From NCBI RefSeq assembly GCF_010731295.1, contig NZ_AP022579.1, positions 1,116,001-1,180,000 of the forward strand: a DNA stretch of 64,000 nt, written 5' to 3'. This document shows, piece after piece, positions 33,734 to 42,574 of this stretch. Under the pieces are notes generated by a model that ran no database searches, was not told the origin of the DNA, and was given only the letters and a program-made list of their open reading frames with translations. Each line of letters opens with the position of its first letter. The first letter of the stretch is position 1. The position numbers were made by a program, and so were the translations under genes. The stretch is from Mycolicibacterium boenickei (GTDB lineage: Bacteria > Actinomycetota > Actinomycetes > Mycobacteriales > Mycobacteriaceae).

Positions 33734-35130
33734 TCAGCTGCGCGCCGCTTCCGGACCGCGACGATCGTGTCCACCAGCAGGAAGGCCACCAGGCTCAACC
33801 CGAACAACGGCAGGGCCCAGCCGATGACGGCCGCGACCACGACGACCACCACGCTGCCCCAGGGCGGCAACTGGCTCAGCGCCCCACGCAGCGGCGCACG
33901 CCCCACCGCCCACGCCGAACCACGGGTGGGCCTGCGCTGCCACCACATCCGGTAGCCACGCACGATGACGGTGATCAGCCCGACCATGGTCAGCGCCAAC
34001 ACGATCTGGTTGGCAATCCCGAACAACAGGCCCATGTGGGCGTCGATCGTCCAGTCCGTGAGCTTGGCCAGCAGCGGCCACTGTGCGAAGTTCACCCGGT
34101 CGGTCAGCGCGCCGGAATCGGGGTCGACGGCGATCTCGTCGGCACGGGTAGGCCAATCGCGTTTGCGCTCAGCCACTTTCCAGGCTTGACCGGCTTCGGT
34201 CGGCGGGTACATCCACATCGGGCCGCGCAGCCCGGCCTGCTCGGCGGTCCGCAGCACGGTGTCGGCGCCGCTCAGTTGTGACTGGCCGCCGTGGTGACCG
34301 TGGTGTGCAGCCTCGGCGGCCGGCGCTCCGGAGAGAGACGTGTCAACGCCCGGTGCCGTCGTGTTCAATTGCGCCTGGATGCCGTTGACCGTCTCCCCCG
34401 CATACCGCGACCAGGTGATACCCGACACCGACAGCGCCAACAGCACCGCGATCGTCCACACCCCTACCGCGCCGTGCCAGGACAGCGTGCGTCGACGACC
34501 CGAGGCGCTCCGGTCGGGCAGCACCAGATCGCGCATCGTGCGGTTCTCCCGGCGCCGCATGATCCACAGGGCGAGCCCGGCCAGGGCGATCACCCACATC
34601 CAGCTGGCCGCCAGCTCGCTGTAATTGCGCCCGAACGCTCCGAGGTGCAGGTTGCGGTGCAGCTCGTCGAACCAGGCCCGCACCGGCATCCACTGCCCGT
34701 AGGTGGTGAGCGCCCCGCGTACCTCACCGGTGTACGGATCGACGAACACCGTGCGTGAGTAGTCCGGTGGGACGTCCTTGAATTCCGGCCCCACCAGCAG
34801 CCTGATCTGGGTGGTCTCGTCAGCGGCGGCGGGCGGGCGGATGCTCTCCACGGTGCCTTCGGGATGCGCGTGGCGGGCGGCGGCGAGCTGTTGGGCCAGT
34901 GGCAGACGCTCGGTCCCGACGCGCTCGACAGTCAGCTCATGCCGGTAGACGAACGTGTCGATCTGCGGAATCAGCGCGTAGAGCAGACCGGTGACGGCTG
35001 CGAGCAGGATGAACGGGCCGACGAACACGCCGGCGTAGAAGTGCAGCCGCACCAGAAGGGGGCGAATGGAATGGGTTGTGGCAGGCGGAGGTGATTCCTC
35101 GCGCAGTCGATCGTCAGGGGTGATGGTCAT
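33730..35130 (-). CDS. PepSY-domain membrane protein
   Basis: A 466-residue protein starting at ATG 35130, after a GAAGG site. It has membrane helices near residues 30-55, 180-205, 225-250, and two or three near the C-terminus. The large outside loops carry two PepSY-like repeats (TVFVDPYTGEVRG and IAVDPDSGALTDRV). The first helix block (RLHFYAGVFVGPFILLAAVTGLLYA) is the classical opening of PiuB-type iron-regulated proteins. An AHHGHHGG loop near residue 290 may bind metal. It probably belongs with the upstream membrane protein and may take part in metal or haem uptake. Confidence 0.85.
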   Translation of the reverse strand: MTITPDDRLREESPPPATTHSIRPLLVRLHFYAGVFVGPFILLAAVTGLLYALIPQIDTFVYRHELTVERVGTERLPLAQQLAAARHAHPEGTVESIRPPAAADETTQIRLLVGPEFKDVPPDYSRTVFVDPYTGEVRGALTTYGQWMPVRAWFDELHRNLHLGAFGRNYSELAASWMWVIALAGLALWIMRRRENRTMRDLVLPDRSASGRRRTLSWHGAVGVWTIAVLLALSVSGITWSRYAGETVNGIQAQLNTTAPGVDTSLSGAPAAEAAHHGHHGGQSQLSGADTVLRTAEQAGLRGPMWMYPPTEAGQAWKVAERKRDWPTRADEIAVDPDSGALTDRVNFAQWPLLAKLTDWTIDAHMGLLFGIANQIVLALTMVGLITVIVRGYRMWWQRRPTRGSAWAVGRAPLRGALSQLPPWGSVVVVVVAAVIGWALPLFGLSLVAFLLVDTIVAVRKRRAAD

Positions 35131-35164
35131 GGAAATGCCTTCGCAGAAAAGAACTGTGGGGAAA

Positions 35165-35210
35165 GTGCGCGGGCGCACAAACAGGTAACAGCCCGTCCGA
35201 CGGACGGGCT
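35165..35210 (-). other. Two tandem hairpins in the gap before the PepSY gene
   Basis: GTGCGC (35165-35170) pairs with GCGCAC (35173-35178), and AGCCCGTCC (35190-35198) pairs with GGACGGGCT (35202-35210) around GAC. Both lie between the membrane protein gene (ends at 35230) and the PepSY start (35130). They could be attenuators or processing sites in a shared transcript. Confidence 0.45.
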
Positions 35211-35229
35211 CAAAATGCAGAAGTGGGCG

Positions 35230-35772
35230 TCAGAGGCCCAGGCCGGGCACTGCCGGAGGCGCCCGCATCCCCAGACCGGCGCGCAGCAGAACCGGCCGCG
35301 GCACAACCGCACTCGAAGACCACCAGAGCACACGGATCAACGGGCGGATCCGGGCGGCGGCGAAGATCCGCAACCAGGTGAGCACCGAGGCGCCGACCAC
35401 GAACAGGTACTCGGCCACACCGATCACCAGGCCGAGGCCCACCGCCGCGGCGACGTGCATCCCGGCCATGGGCGCGCTGAGAAGCGATGGACCGTGATGA
35501 TGCCCGCCTGCCATCGCCAAGGCGAAGTGACCGAGCAGCTGCCCGGCGCCGAGAGCGGCGATCAGTAGACCGGTCTTGACCGAGCGCGTCTGCGGGTTCA
35601 GCCCACCGACGGCCGCACCGAGGGCCGCGCACAGCAACACCAACACGATCAGCGGGCTGCTCGTCGGGGCCATGCCGCCGGCCGCGGTGTGCGCCACGGT
35701 TGCGGTCAGTCCCGAGCACGCACCGACCAAACCACCGCGCAGACGCGCGGCTTGTTCGGCTGACGTGCTCAC
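35230..35772 (-). CDS. Multi-pass membrane protein, His-rich loop, unknown function
   Basis: A 180-residue protein starting at GTG 35772 with AAGG eight bases upstream; longer in-frame starts are less likely. Five hydrophobic helices are visible, with HFALAMAGGHHHGPS in a loop that could bind a transition metal. It precedes the PepSY gene in the same direction with 99 bases between, containing two hairpins. I know no family function; metal homeostasis is a guess from the neighbour and the His cluster. Confidence 0.6.
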   Translation of the reverse strand: MSTSAEQAARLRGGLVGACSGLTATVAHTAAGGMAPTSSPLIVLVLLCAALGAAVGGLNPQTRSVKTGLLIAALGAGQLLGHFALAMAGGHHHGPSLLSAPMAGMHVAAAVGLGLVIGVAEYLFVVGASVLTWLRIFAAARIRPLIRVLWWSSSAVVPRPVLLRAGLGMRAPPAVPGLGL

Positions 35773-35834
35773 CCGCGGAACCTTACCGTGCGCCTGAGCT
35801 GGGCTTCCGGCCTCGAGCCCTAGAGTTGGGCGCC

Positions 35835-36488
35835 GTGGGTGCCCAGGCATACGAGCAGTACGAAGTGATCGCCGATGAGTACGCCCGGACGTTCCCCAAC
35901 GGGTTCGAATCCCGGCCCCTCGATCGCGCGATCCTGCACTCCTTCGCGGAGCTGGCGGTGCGGTCCGGCGGCACGCGGGCCCTCGACGTGGGATGCGGGC
36001 CCGGCCAGGCCGCCGCCGAGCTGGCCTCCTGCGGGCTGCGCACCGAAGGTGTCGACGGCTCTGCGGCGATGATCGCCCTCGCCCGGCAACAGTGGCCGGA
36101 GGTGCGGTTTCAGACCGCCGACATGTTCGACCTGCCGTTCGAGGCGGAGACGTTCGACGCGGTGTGCGCGTGGTACTCGATCATCCACACGCCGGGCGAG
36201 GCACTGCCCGAGCTGTTCGCGGAGTACCGCCGCGTCCTGACCGATCCGGGTTGGCTGCTGCTGGCGTTCCAGACCGAGGGCGAGACGGCGGTCTACGACC
36301 AGGCCTTCGGCCGGGACGTGAATCTGACCTTCCTGCGACACGACACCGCCATGGTGTGCGACGCCCTGGAACGGTCGGGCTTCACCGTGTACGCCACGAC
36401 CAAGCGGGCGCGGCAGGCGCAGCTGGATGAGCCCACGGCCCAGGCCATGGTCATCGCGCATGCTCGCGACGTCAAAGATCACTCTTGA
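35835..36488 (+). CDS. SAM-dependent class I methyltransferase
   Basis: A 217-residue methyltransferase starting at GTG 35835 (a TTG at 35826 is in frame). The SAM motif I is LDVGCGPGQAAAEL, motif II region GVDGSAAMIALA, and the motif IV area FDAVCAWYSIIHTP is as in the UbiE-like/Methyltransf_25 group. It has no close operon partner. Substrate unknown; small molecules are likely. Confidence 0.85.
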   Translation: MGAQAYEQYEVIADEYARTFPNGFESRPLDRAILHSFAELAVRSGGTRALDVGCGPGQAAAELASCGLRTEGVDGSAAMIALARQQWPEVRFQTADMFDLPFEAETFDAVCAWYSIIHTPGEALPELFAEYRRVLTDPGWLLLAFQTEGETAVYDQAFGRDVNLTFLRHDTAMVCDALERSGFTVYATTKRARQAQLDEPTAQAMVIAHARDVKDHS

Positions 36489-36520
36489 CTTATATAAGCG
36501 CCAGCTTTTAGTCTGATCTC

Positions 36521-36874
36521 GTGCACGCCTTCGACATCCTCGGAGATCCGGTGCGCAGGCGGATCCTGGAGCTCATCCAAACCGACGAGCTGTCATCCGG
36601 GGCCATCACCGAGGTGATCCGCGCCGAGTTCGACATCAGCCAGCCGGCGGTGTCCCAGCATCTCAAGGTGTTGCGGGACAACGGTTTCGCCAGCGTCCGG
36701 GCCGCAGGCACGCGTCGCCTGTACCGCGTCGACACCGGACCGTTGCGTGAGGTCGACCAGTGGCTGGAGCGGTTTCGGCGCAACTGGACACCGCACCTGG
36801 ACGCACTGGCGACCGAGATCGCACGGGGCAAGCGGGAACGACGCAGAACCACGAACAAGGAGACCTCCCCATGA
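36521..36874 (+). CDS. ArsR-family regulator
   Basis: A 117-residue winged-helix protein starting at GTG 36521. The DNA-binding helix is ISQPAVSQHLKVLRDNGF and the wing follows (VRAAGTRRLYRVD). No ArsR metal-binding Cys motif is visible, which fits the subgroup paired with SRPBCC (AHSA1) proteins. Its stop overlaps the start of the SRPBCC gene by four bases. A short AT-rich stretch (TATATAAG) lies upstream and may hold the promoter and operator. Confidence 0.88.
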   Translation: MHAFDILGDPVRRRILELIQTDELSSGAITEVIRAEFDISQPAVSQHLKVLRDNGFASVRAAGTRRLYRVDTGPLREVDQWLERFRRNWTPHLDALATEIARGKRERRRTTNKETSP

Positions 36875-37506
36875 TCGACGTCCAGCAGCAACTCAACTCC
36901 GTGCGCCGCAGGGTGGGCCGCAAGACGTTCGAGGCCCGCGAAGCGCGCGTCGTGAGCGTCAGCCAGACCTACGACACCGATGCCGCCGATCTGTGGGATG
37001 CCTGCACCAGCATCGAGCGGATCCCCCGCTGGTTCCTGCCGATCACCGGCGACCTGCAGGTGGGCGGCCGATTCCAGTTGGAGGGCAATGCGGCCGGTGA
37101 GGTGCTGAGCTGCGACCCGCCACGAACCTTCACGACGACGTGGGAGTCCATGGGAGCGACCAGTTGGGTCGAGGTCACGATCACCGAAGCCGGTGAGAAC
37201 CGGGCCACCTTCACGCTCGACCACATCATGCACTCCGGCGACGACGACGAGTTCTGGTTGCAGTTCGGGCCGGGAGCCGTCGGAGTCGGTTGGGACTCCG
37301 GGCTTCTCGGCCTCGCCGGCTACCTCAGCGGCGGGGACCGCATCACTCCGGAGGAGGGCGCGGCCTGGGCGGCCGGCGACGAAGGCCGCGCGTTCATGAC
37401 CGCGGCGAGCGAACTCTGGTACCAGGCGGACCTGGCCGCCGGCGAGGACCCGGCACAGGCCCGCGCCGCGGCGGACCGTACCGCTGCGGCCTACACCGCC
37501 ACCTGA
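36871..37506 (+). CDS. SRPBCC/AHSA1-like protein
   Basis: A 211-residue protein beginning at ATG 36871 and overlapping the ArsR stop. It is a START-like helix-grip fold: YDTDAADLWDACTSIERIPRWFLP opening, GGRFQL strand, and TTWESMGATSWVEVTI. It ends in a helical tail (AAAYTAT). ArsR/SRPBCC pairs are common in actinobacteria; the SRPBCC product usually acts as a ligand-binding or hydrophobic-molecule protein whose role is not known. Cytoplasmic. Confidence 0.85.
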   Translation: MIDVQQQLNSVRRRVGRKTFEAREARVVSVSQTYDTDAADLWDACTSIERIPRWFLPITGDLQVGGRFQLEGNAAGEVLSCDPPRTFTTTWESMGATSWVEVTITEAGENRATFTLDHIMHSGDDDEFWLQFGPGAVGVGWDSGLLGLAGYLSGGDRITPEEGAAWAAGDEGRAFMTAASELWYQADLAAGEDPAQARAAADRTAAAYTAT

Positions 37507-37527
37507 GCCGGGCCGTACCCTGTCGTT

Positions 37528-38013
37528 GTGCCCGACCTCCACCCGAACCTGACCGTGCTGGCTCCGCTGCTCGGTACCTGGGCCGGTCCCGGGGCGGGCG
37601 AGTATCCGACGATCGACTCGTTCGAGTACCTCGAGGAGATCACCTTCGGCCACGTCGGCAAGCCGTTCCTGACCTACAGCCAGCGCACCAGGGCCCGCGA
37701 CGACGGCCGGCCGCTGCACGCCGAGACCGGGTACCTCCGGGTCCCGGCGCCCGGCCGGGTCGAATGGGTGCTGGCGCATCCGACCGGCATCACCGAGATC
37801 CAGGAGGGCACGGTGCGCGTCGAAGACGGGCGCATCGACATGGAGCTGGCCGCGACCACCATCGGGCTGACCGCAACAGCCAAAAACGTTGCGGCACTGT
37901 CACGCTCCGTCCGCGTCGCCGGCGATCAGCTGACGTACGACCTGCAGATGGGTGCTGTCGGTCAGCCACTGCAACACCACCTTTCCGCGACCCTGACCAG
38001 GAAGAGCGAATGA
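37528..38013 (+). CDS. Nitrobindin/FABP-like protein (Rv2717c-type)
   Basis: A 161-residue beta-barrel protein starting at GTG 37528. It opens with LAPLLGTWAGPGAGEYPT, the GxWxGxG loop of nitrobindins, and has HVGKPFLTY and a C-terminal HHLSATL in which a His could act as haem ligand. Members bind ferric haem and convert peroxynitrite or detoxify nitric oxide-related species. It overlaps the downstream serine hydrolase gene by four bases. Whether haem binds here cannot be seen. Confidence 0.85.
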   Translation: MPDLHPNLTVLAPLLGTWAGPGAGEYPTIDSFEYLEEITFGHVGKPFLTYSQRTRARDDGRPLHAETGYLRVPAPGRVEWVLAHPTGITEIQEGTVRVEDGRIDMELAATTIGLTATAKNVAALSRSVRVAGDQLTYDLQMGAVGQPLQHHLSATLTRKSE

Positions 38014-39254
38014 GCCAACCAGCACCGACCGGCAAGATCGCCCTCCCGTCGGACCTCGACTCGGTCACCGACATCGGCGAAGAGGACCATTCGGAGATCG
38101 ACCCGTTGGCAATCGAGCGGATCTGGGAATCGGTCCGGTACTGGTACGGGTCCGGCCTGCATCCGGCCATCCAGGTTTGCCTGCGACGCAACGGAAAAAC
38201 GGTGCTGAACCGCGCGATCGGCCACGGCTGGGGCAACGGCCCCACCGATGCCCCGGATGCCGAGAAGATCCCCGTCACCACCACAACGCCGTTCTGCGTC
38301 TATTCGGCAGCCAAGGCGATCAGCACGACGGTGGTGCACATGCTCGTCGAGCAGGGGCATTTCTCCCTCGATGACCGGGTCTGCGATTACCTGCCCAACT
38401 ACACCAGCCACGGCAAGGACCGCACCACGATCCGGCACGTGATCACCCACAGTGCCGGGGTGCCGATCCACACCGGACCGCGTCCGGACGTCACCCGCGT
38501 CGACGACAGCGAGTACACCCGCGAGCAGCTGGCGCTGCTCAAACCGGTGTACCGACCCGGCCTCGTGCACATCTACCACGGCCTGACCTGGGGTCCGCTG
38601 GTCCGTGAGATCGTCTCGGCGGCGACCGGCCGCAACATCCGCGACATCCTGGCCGACGAGATTCTCAACCCGCTGGGATTCCGGTGGACGAATTACGGCG
38701 TTGCGCCGGAAGAGGTTCCGCTGGTGGCACCCAGCCATGTCACGGGCAAGCCGCTGCCCGCGCCGATCGCCGCCGCATTCCGGGCCGCGGTCGGCGGCAC
38801 ACTGGACCGGATCATCCCGCTGAGCAACACCCCGTTGTTCCTGACCAGCGTCATCCCGTCGTCGACCACCGTGTCCAACGCCGACGAACTGTCCCGGTTC
38901 GCCGAGATCCTGCGCCGCGGAGGCGAACTCGACGGGGTGCGGATCATGAAGCCGGAGACGCTGCGGGCAGCGACGGCGCCGGCCCGGCGGATGCGACCGG
39001 ATGTGGCGACCGGGCTGAAGCCGATGCGCTGGGGCACCGGCTACATGCTGGGCGGCAAGCGTTTCGGGCCGTTCGGGCGCAACACGCCGTCGGCGTTCGG
39101 GCACACCGGACTGGTCGACATCGCGGTGTGGGCCGACCCGCAGCGCAGCCTCTCGGCAGCCATCGTCAGCAGCGGAAAGCCCGGGGCCCACCGCGAGGCC
39201 AACCGTTATCCCGCGGTGCTGGACCGGATCGCCACCGAGATCCCGGTCGGTTGA
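38010..39254 (+). CDS. Beta-lactamase/esterase-family serine hydrolase
   Basis: A 414-residue protein starting at ATG 38010. The SxxK active site is SAAK (Ser99, Lys102). A YHG motif (HIYHGLTWGP) stands for the YxN/YSG Tyr. FGHTG near residue 368 replaces KTG. It belongs to the class C beta-lactamase-like esterases (LipE/LipL or EstB type), usually acting on esters. No signal peptide is present, so it is probably cytoplasmic. It is coupled to the nitrobindin-like gene. Confidence 0.85.
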   Translation: MSQPAPTGKIALPSDLDSVTDIGEEDHSEIDPLAIERIWESVRYWYGSGLHPAIQVCLRRNGKTVLNRAIGHGWGNGPTDAPDAEKIPVTTTTPFCVYSAAKAISTTVVHMLVEQGHFSLDDRVCDYLPNYTSHGKDRTTIRHVITHSAGVPIHTGPRPDVTRVDDSEYTREQLALLKPVYRPGLVHIYHGLTWGPLVREIVSAATGRNIRDILADEILNPLGFRWTNYGVAPEEVPLVAPSHVTGKPLPAPIAAAFRAAVGGTLDRIIPLSNTPLFLTSVIPSSTTVSNADELSRFAEILRRGGELDGVRIMKPETLRAATAPARRMRPDVATGLKPMRWGTGYMLGGKRFGPFGRNTPSAFGHTGLVDIAVWADPQRSLSAAIVSSGKPGAHREANRYPAVLDRIATEIPVG

Positions 39255-39261
39255 GGCCGGG

Positions 39262-39729
39262 TCAGCGCAGCTTCTCCCCGTACGCCCGCTCGACGGTCAG
39301 TTTCATCAGCACCCGCCGATCGGACACCATCACCGACCGGTACTCGTCCCAGTCGGGGTGCTCCCCCGCCGCGCTGCGGTAGTAGTCGACCAGCGCCTCG
39401 ACCTCGGGGCCGTGCGGATCGGTGCCCGGGCCCGTCAACGTCACCGGTCCTTCGGCGGTCGCCCAGGCCCAGCCGTCGGCACTGGTCACTTCCAGAGCGG
39501 CCCGGGGGTCGCGACGCAGATTGACGGTCTTCGCGCGGCCCTCGGTCATCGACACGTAGATGACGCCGGCCGCCCGGTCGTAGAACGGCGTCACCGGCGA
39601 CAACTGCGGGATACCTGAGGCCTTGATCGTGGCCAACACGCCCAGGCGGGCCTCGGCCAGCAGGTCGTGCGGATCGAACGAGTCAGCGGCCGGGTTAGAT
39701 GATGAGGTGGCGGTCACATGTGTGCGCAA
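39262..39729 (-). CDS. PPOX-class F420-dependent oxidoreductase (Rv1155/Rv2074-like)
   Basis: A protein of about 155 residues from ATG 39729; a GTG at 39717 is also possible. The core runs ARLGVLATIKASGIPQLSPVTPFYD, then EGRAKTVNLRRDPRAALEV, a segment very similar to the F420 phosphate-contact loop of Rv1155. Such enzymes reduce cofactors or biliverdin-like molecules in the cytoplasm. It is convergent with the serine hydrolase and divergent from the carboxyltransferase gene. Confidence 0.85.
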   Translation of the reverse strand: MRTHVTATSSSNPAADSFDPHDLLAEARLGVLATIKASGIPQLSPVTPFYDRAAGVIYVSMTEGRAKTVNLRRDPRAALEVTSADGWAWATAEGPVTLTGPGTDPHGPEVEALVDYYRSAAGEHPDWDEYRSVMVSDRRVLMKLTVERAYGEKLR

Positions 39730-39766
39730 CCTCCGGCCACCCGCCCCCTATTCCAGGAGCCTGCCG

Positions 39767-41314
39767 ATGCCCGACGAACCACTCCGCGACGACCTCACCG
39801 AATTGCTGCGCCGGAGAGCGTTGACGCAGGACGCCGGCCGGCCCGACGCCGTCGCCCGCCGCCACGCGGCCGGGGGACGCACCGCCCGCGAGAACATCGC
39901 CGACCTGGTCGATGAGGGGTCCTTCGTCGAATATGGACGGTTCGCGATCGCGGCGCAGCGGCAGCGCCGCGCCCTCGACGACCTCATCGAACGGACCCCC
40001 GCCGACGGTCTGCTGGCCGGGACCGCACGGATCGGCGGCGCGGCGTGCGCGGTGCTGTCCTACGACTACACCGTGCTCGCCGGAACCCAAGGCGCTCTTG
40101 GCCATCGCAAGAAGGACCGGCTGTTCGAGATCATCGAGCGGATGAAGCTGCCGACGGTGTTCTTCGCCGAGGGCGGCGGCGGCCGCCCGGGTGACACCGA
40201 CATCCCCACGGTCTCTTCGCTCGAGGTCCGGGCGTTCGCGTTGTGGGCCGGCCTGTCCGGCCTGGTGCCCCGCATCGCCGTGGTCAAAGGCCGGTGTTTC
40301 GCCGGCAACGCGGTGATCGCCGGAGCTGCCGACCTGATCGTCGCCACCCAGGACAGCTCGATCGGGATGGGCGGGCCCGCGATGATCGCCGGCGGCGGGC
40401 TCGGTGACGTCGCACCCGATGATGTCGGCCCCATCTCGGTACAGGCGCCCAACGGCGTCGTCGACGTCGTGGTGGCGGACGAGACGCACGCCGTCGCGGC
40501 AACCAAGAAGCTGATGGGCTACTTCACCGGAGCCGGCGACTCCGGACCCGCCGCCGACCAAACTGCCTTGCGCACAATGATTCCCGAACGCGCCCGGCGT
40601 TCCTACCCGGTGGCGCCGATCATCGAGACACTCGCCGACACCGACTCGGTCACCTTCCTCCGGGAGAAGTTCGCCCCGGAGATGGTGACCGCCCTGGCGT
40701 GCATCGACGGCAGGCCGGTCGGCATCATCGCCAACAACACCATGGTGATGGCCGGTGCCATCACGGCCGCAGCCTCGGACAAGGCCGCCCGGTTCCTGCA
40801 GCTGTGCAACGCATTCGGCCTGCCGGTCGTCTCACTGGTCGATTGTCCCGGTTACATGGTCGGCCCGGCAGCCGAGGCCGACGCCCTGGTGCGGCGGGGT
40901 TCACGCCTGCTGGTGGCCGGCGCGGCACTCACGGTGCCGCTGATCGCGGTGATCCTGCGGCGCGGTTACGGCCTTGGGGCACAGGCGATGTGCGGCGGCA
41001 GCCTGCACGAGCCGCTGCTCACGGTCGCCTGGCCCGGTGCCCACCTGGGTCCGATGGGTCTGGAAGGGGCGGTGCGGCTGGGCCTGCGCAAAGAACTGGA
41101 GGCCATCGCCGACGACGACGAGCGCGAGCGGGCGGTGCGGGCCGCCACCGCGGCAGCCGAGGAGAACGCCCGAGCGCTCAACTCCGCCTCGCTGTTCGAG
41201 ATCGACGATGTCATCGATCCGGCCGAGACCCGCGGACTGATCGCCGCCACTCTGGCCGCCGCCGCTCAGCACGAACGACTCGCGCCGCCTCGGCGGTTCG
41301 TCGACACCTGGTGA
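39767..41314 (+). CDS. Acyl-CoA carboxylase carboxyltransferase (beta) subunit
   Basis: A 515-residue carboxyltransferase starting at ATG 39767, with AGGAG five bases before it. The two crotonase-like halves are visible: AGTQGALGHRKKDRLFEIIERM and FFAEGGGGRPGDTD in the N-terminal half, then ITAAASDKAARFLQLC and VDCPGYMVGPAAE in the C-terminal half. The biotin carboxylase alpha subunit is not encoded nearby, so the enzyme would share one encoded elsewhere or act as a decarboxylase. The acyl substrate (acetyl, propionyl or longer) is not evident. Confidence 0.85.
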   Translation: MPDEPLRDDLTELLRRRALTQDAGRPDAVARRHAAGGRTARENIADLVDEGSFVEYGRFAIAAQRQRRALDDLIERTPADGLLAGTARIGGAACAVLSYDYTVLAGTQGALGHRKKDRLFEIIERMKLPTVFFAEGGGGRPGDTDIPTVSSLEVRAFALWAGLSGLVPRIAVVKGRCFAGNAVIAGAADLIVATQDSSIGMGGPAMIAGGGLGDVAPDDVGPISVQAPNGVVDVVVADETHAVAATKKLMGYFTGAGDSGPAADQTALRTMIPERARRSYPVAPIIETLADTDSVTFLREKFAPEMVTALACIDGRPVGIIANNTMVMAGAITAAASDKAARFLQLCNAFGLPVVSLVDCPGYMVGPAAEADALVRRGSRLLVAGAALTVPLIAVILRRGYGLGAQAMCGGSLHEPLLTVAWPGAHLGPMGLEGAVRLGLRKELEAIADDDERERAVRAATAAAEENARALNSASLFEIDDVIDPAETRGLIAATLAAAAQHERLAPPRRFVDTW

Positions 41315-41317
41315 CGC

Positions 41318-41803
41318 TCACAGCTCCAGGTACATGATGTGCAGGCCGACCGGGCCGTGGGTACGGGAGCGGTACGCCTTGGGGACGGTGCCGATGATCC
41401 GGAAGCCCAGGTCCTCCCAGAGTCGCACCGCCCGCACGTTCGTCTCCACGACAGCATTGAACTGGATTGCCCGGTAACCGTTTTCCCGGTGCCAGTCGAT
41501 CACCCACTGCGCCATGGCCCGCCCGACGCCGCGGGCGGACGAGGCCGGGTCCACCATGAAGCTCGCGGTGCCGACATGGTCACCGCGGCCGGGCTTGTTG
41601 GGCCCCATCCGTGCCGTGCCGACGATGGTGCCGTCGACGACCGCGACGATGGTGTGGCCGGGTTCGGGAGCCGGCCACACTTCGCGAATCTGTTCGTCGG
41701 TCAAGCCTTCTGGATAGGTGTAACTTTCCCCGTCGGCCACGATGGCGCGGAAGAACGGCGCGATCTCGCCGATGTCACTGGGCGTAGCGGCACGGATCTG
41801 CAC
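41318..41803 (-). CDS. GNAT-family N-acetyltransferase
   Basis: A 161-residue acetyltransferase beginning at GTG 41803 (VQIRAATPSDIGEI, the usual GNAT start). The acetyl-CoA loop motif A is SSARGVGRAMAQW, and the C-terminal VETNVRAVRLWEDLGFRIIGTVP matches motif B and the conserved NxxAxxLYexxGF pattern. It is close to phosphinothricin-type acetyltransferases. Longer frames upstream have no homology. Cytoplasmic; substrate unknown. Confidence 0.88.
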   Translation of the reverse strand: MQIRAATPSDIGEIAPFFRAIVADGESYTYPEGLTDEQIREVWPAPEPGHTIVAVVDGTIVGTARMGPNKPGRGDHVGTASFMVDPASSARGVGRAMAQWVIDWHRENGYRAIQFNAVVETNVRAVRLWEDLGFRIIGTVPKAYRSRTHGPVGLHIMYLEL

Positions 41804-41830
41804 TCCCCGACCATACGACTCGAACCATTG

Positions 41831-41845
41831 ACTACACGCTGTAGT
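41831..41845. promoter_or_regulatory. 15-base inverted repeat ACTACA-N3-TGTAGT
   Basis: ACTACA (41831-41836) and TGTAGT (41840-41845) are inverted copies around CGC, 18 bases before the ATG at 41864 and 27 bases from the GNAT start. The TACA-N3-TGTA core resembles sites bound by BlaI/MecI/CopY-type winged-helix repressors. No such regulator is encoded in the window. Confidence 0.55.
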
Positions 41846-41863
41846 AGACGTAGCGTCGCCGAT

Positions 41864-42301
41864 ATGCGGCAGTGGAGTTTCGCTCAATGGGGACTGCTGA
41901 TCATCTCGCTGTTCCACGTGGTCCAGGCAATCATCGGGTTCATTGCCGAGCCGAGTTTCGCCATCGGCCCGGACGCGCCCACCACACCCATTCTCGGGAT
42001 GGACTACAACGGCTGGCATGCAGTGGCCGGGCTGGCATTGTTCGGCCCCGGCCTGATTTTGTGCCTGCGAAAATCCTGGGCCGTGCTCTATCTCCTTTTG
42101 GCCGCGGCGGCCGGAGCGCTGCCGGGAATCTGGGCGTTCTTCTCGAACCAGGTGGCCCTCATATTCGCCTTCCCGAACAACATCACCGACGCGGTCGTAC
42201 ACCTGGCAACCGCCGCGATCATGCTGGCCGTGGCCGGTGTGCAGATCTACCGCGACGGCGGCCTCCGCAATTCCCTGTCCGGGCTAACCCTGAAACGGTG
42301 A
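41864..42301 (+). CDS. DUF4383-family membrane protein
   Basis: A 145-residue protein with four membrane helices. It opens with a FAQWGLLIISLFHVVQAIIGF helix, then has a loop with FNNI-type aromatic and Asn residues (FPNNITDAVVHLATA), which is the DUF4383 signature, and ends in a basic tail. It starts at ATG 41864, shortly after the TACA/TGTA repeat, which suggests control by a BlaI-like factor. Function unknown. Confidence 0.8.
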   Translation: MRQWSFAQWGLLIISLFHVVQAIIGFIAEPSFAIGPDAPTTPILGMDYNGWHAVAGLALFGPGLILCLRKSWAVLYLLLAAAAGALPGIWAFFSNQVALIFAFPNNITDAVVHLATAAIMLAVAGVQIYRDGGLRNSLSGLTLKR

Positions 42302-42574
42302 ACCGATCGGTTAGCTGTGCGGTACCTGGATAACAATTCGGTCACTACGCCCGGCGGCGCAGATCACGATCAATTAAGAATGCCGACCGGTCTCTGAGAC
42401 ATTTCAAGATCATCGGCCGGAATTCGGCGGCATTGAGGTGTAATTCACCGTCGCTCCCCGTAACACCTTCACACCCGTCACAGCCGTTTCAGGTGGCGGC
42501 GGATTTGCTCGACCACGATCCGGTTACCTTCGAATTCGGGTCGGGGGACATCAGAATCCCGAAGGAAAACGATC

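Noticed and set aside
42301..42312. A 12-base palindrome AACCGATCGGTT at the end of the DUF4383 gene.
   Set aside because: It is short, partly within the stop codon, and such GC-balanced palindromes are expected by chance at this length over 64 kb.
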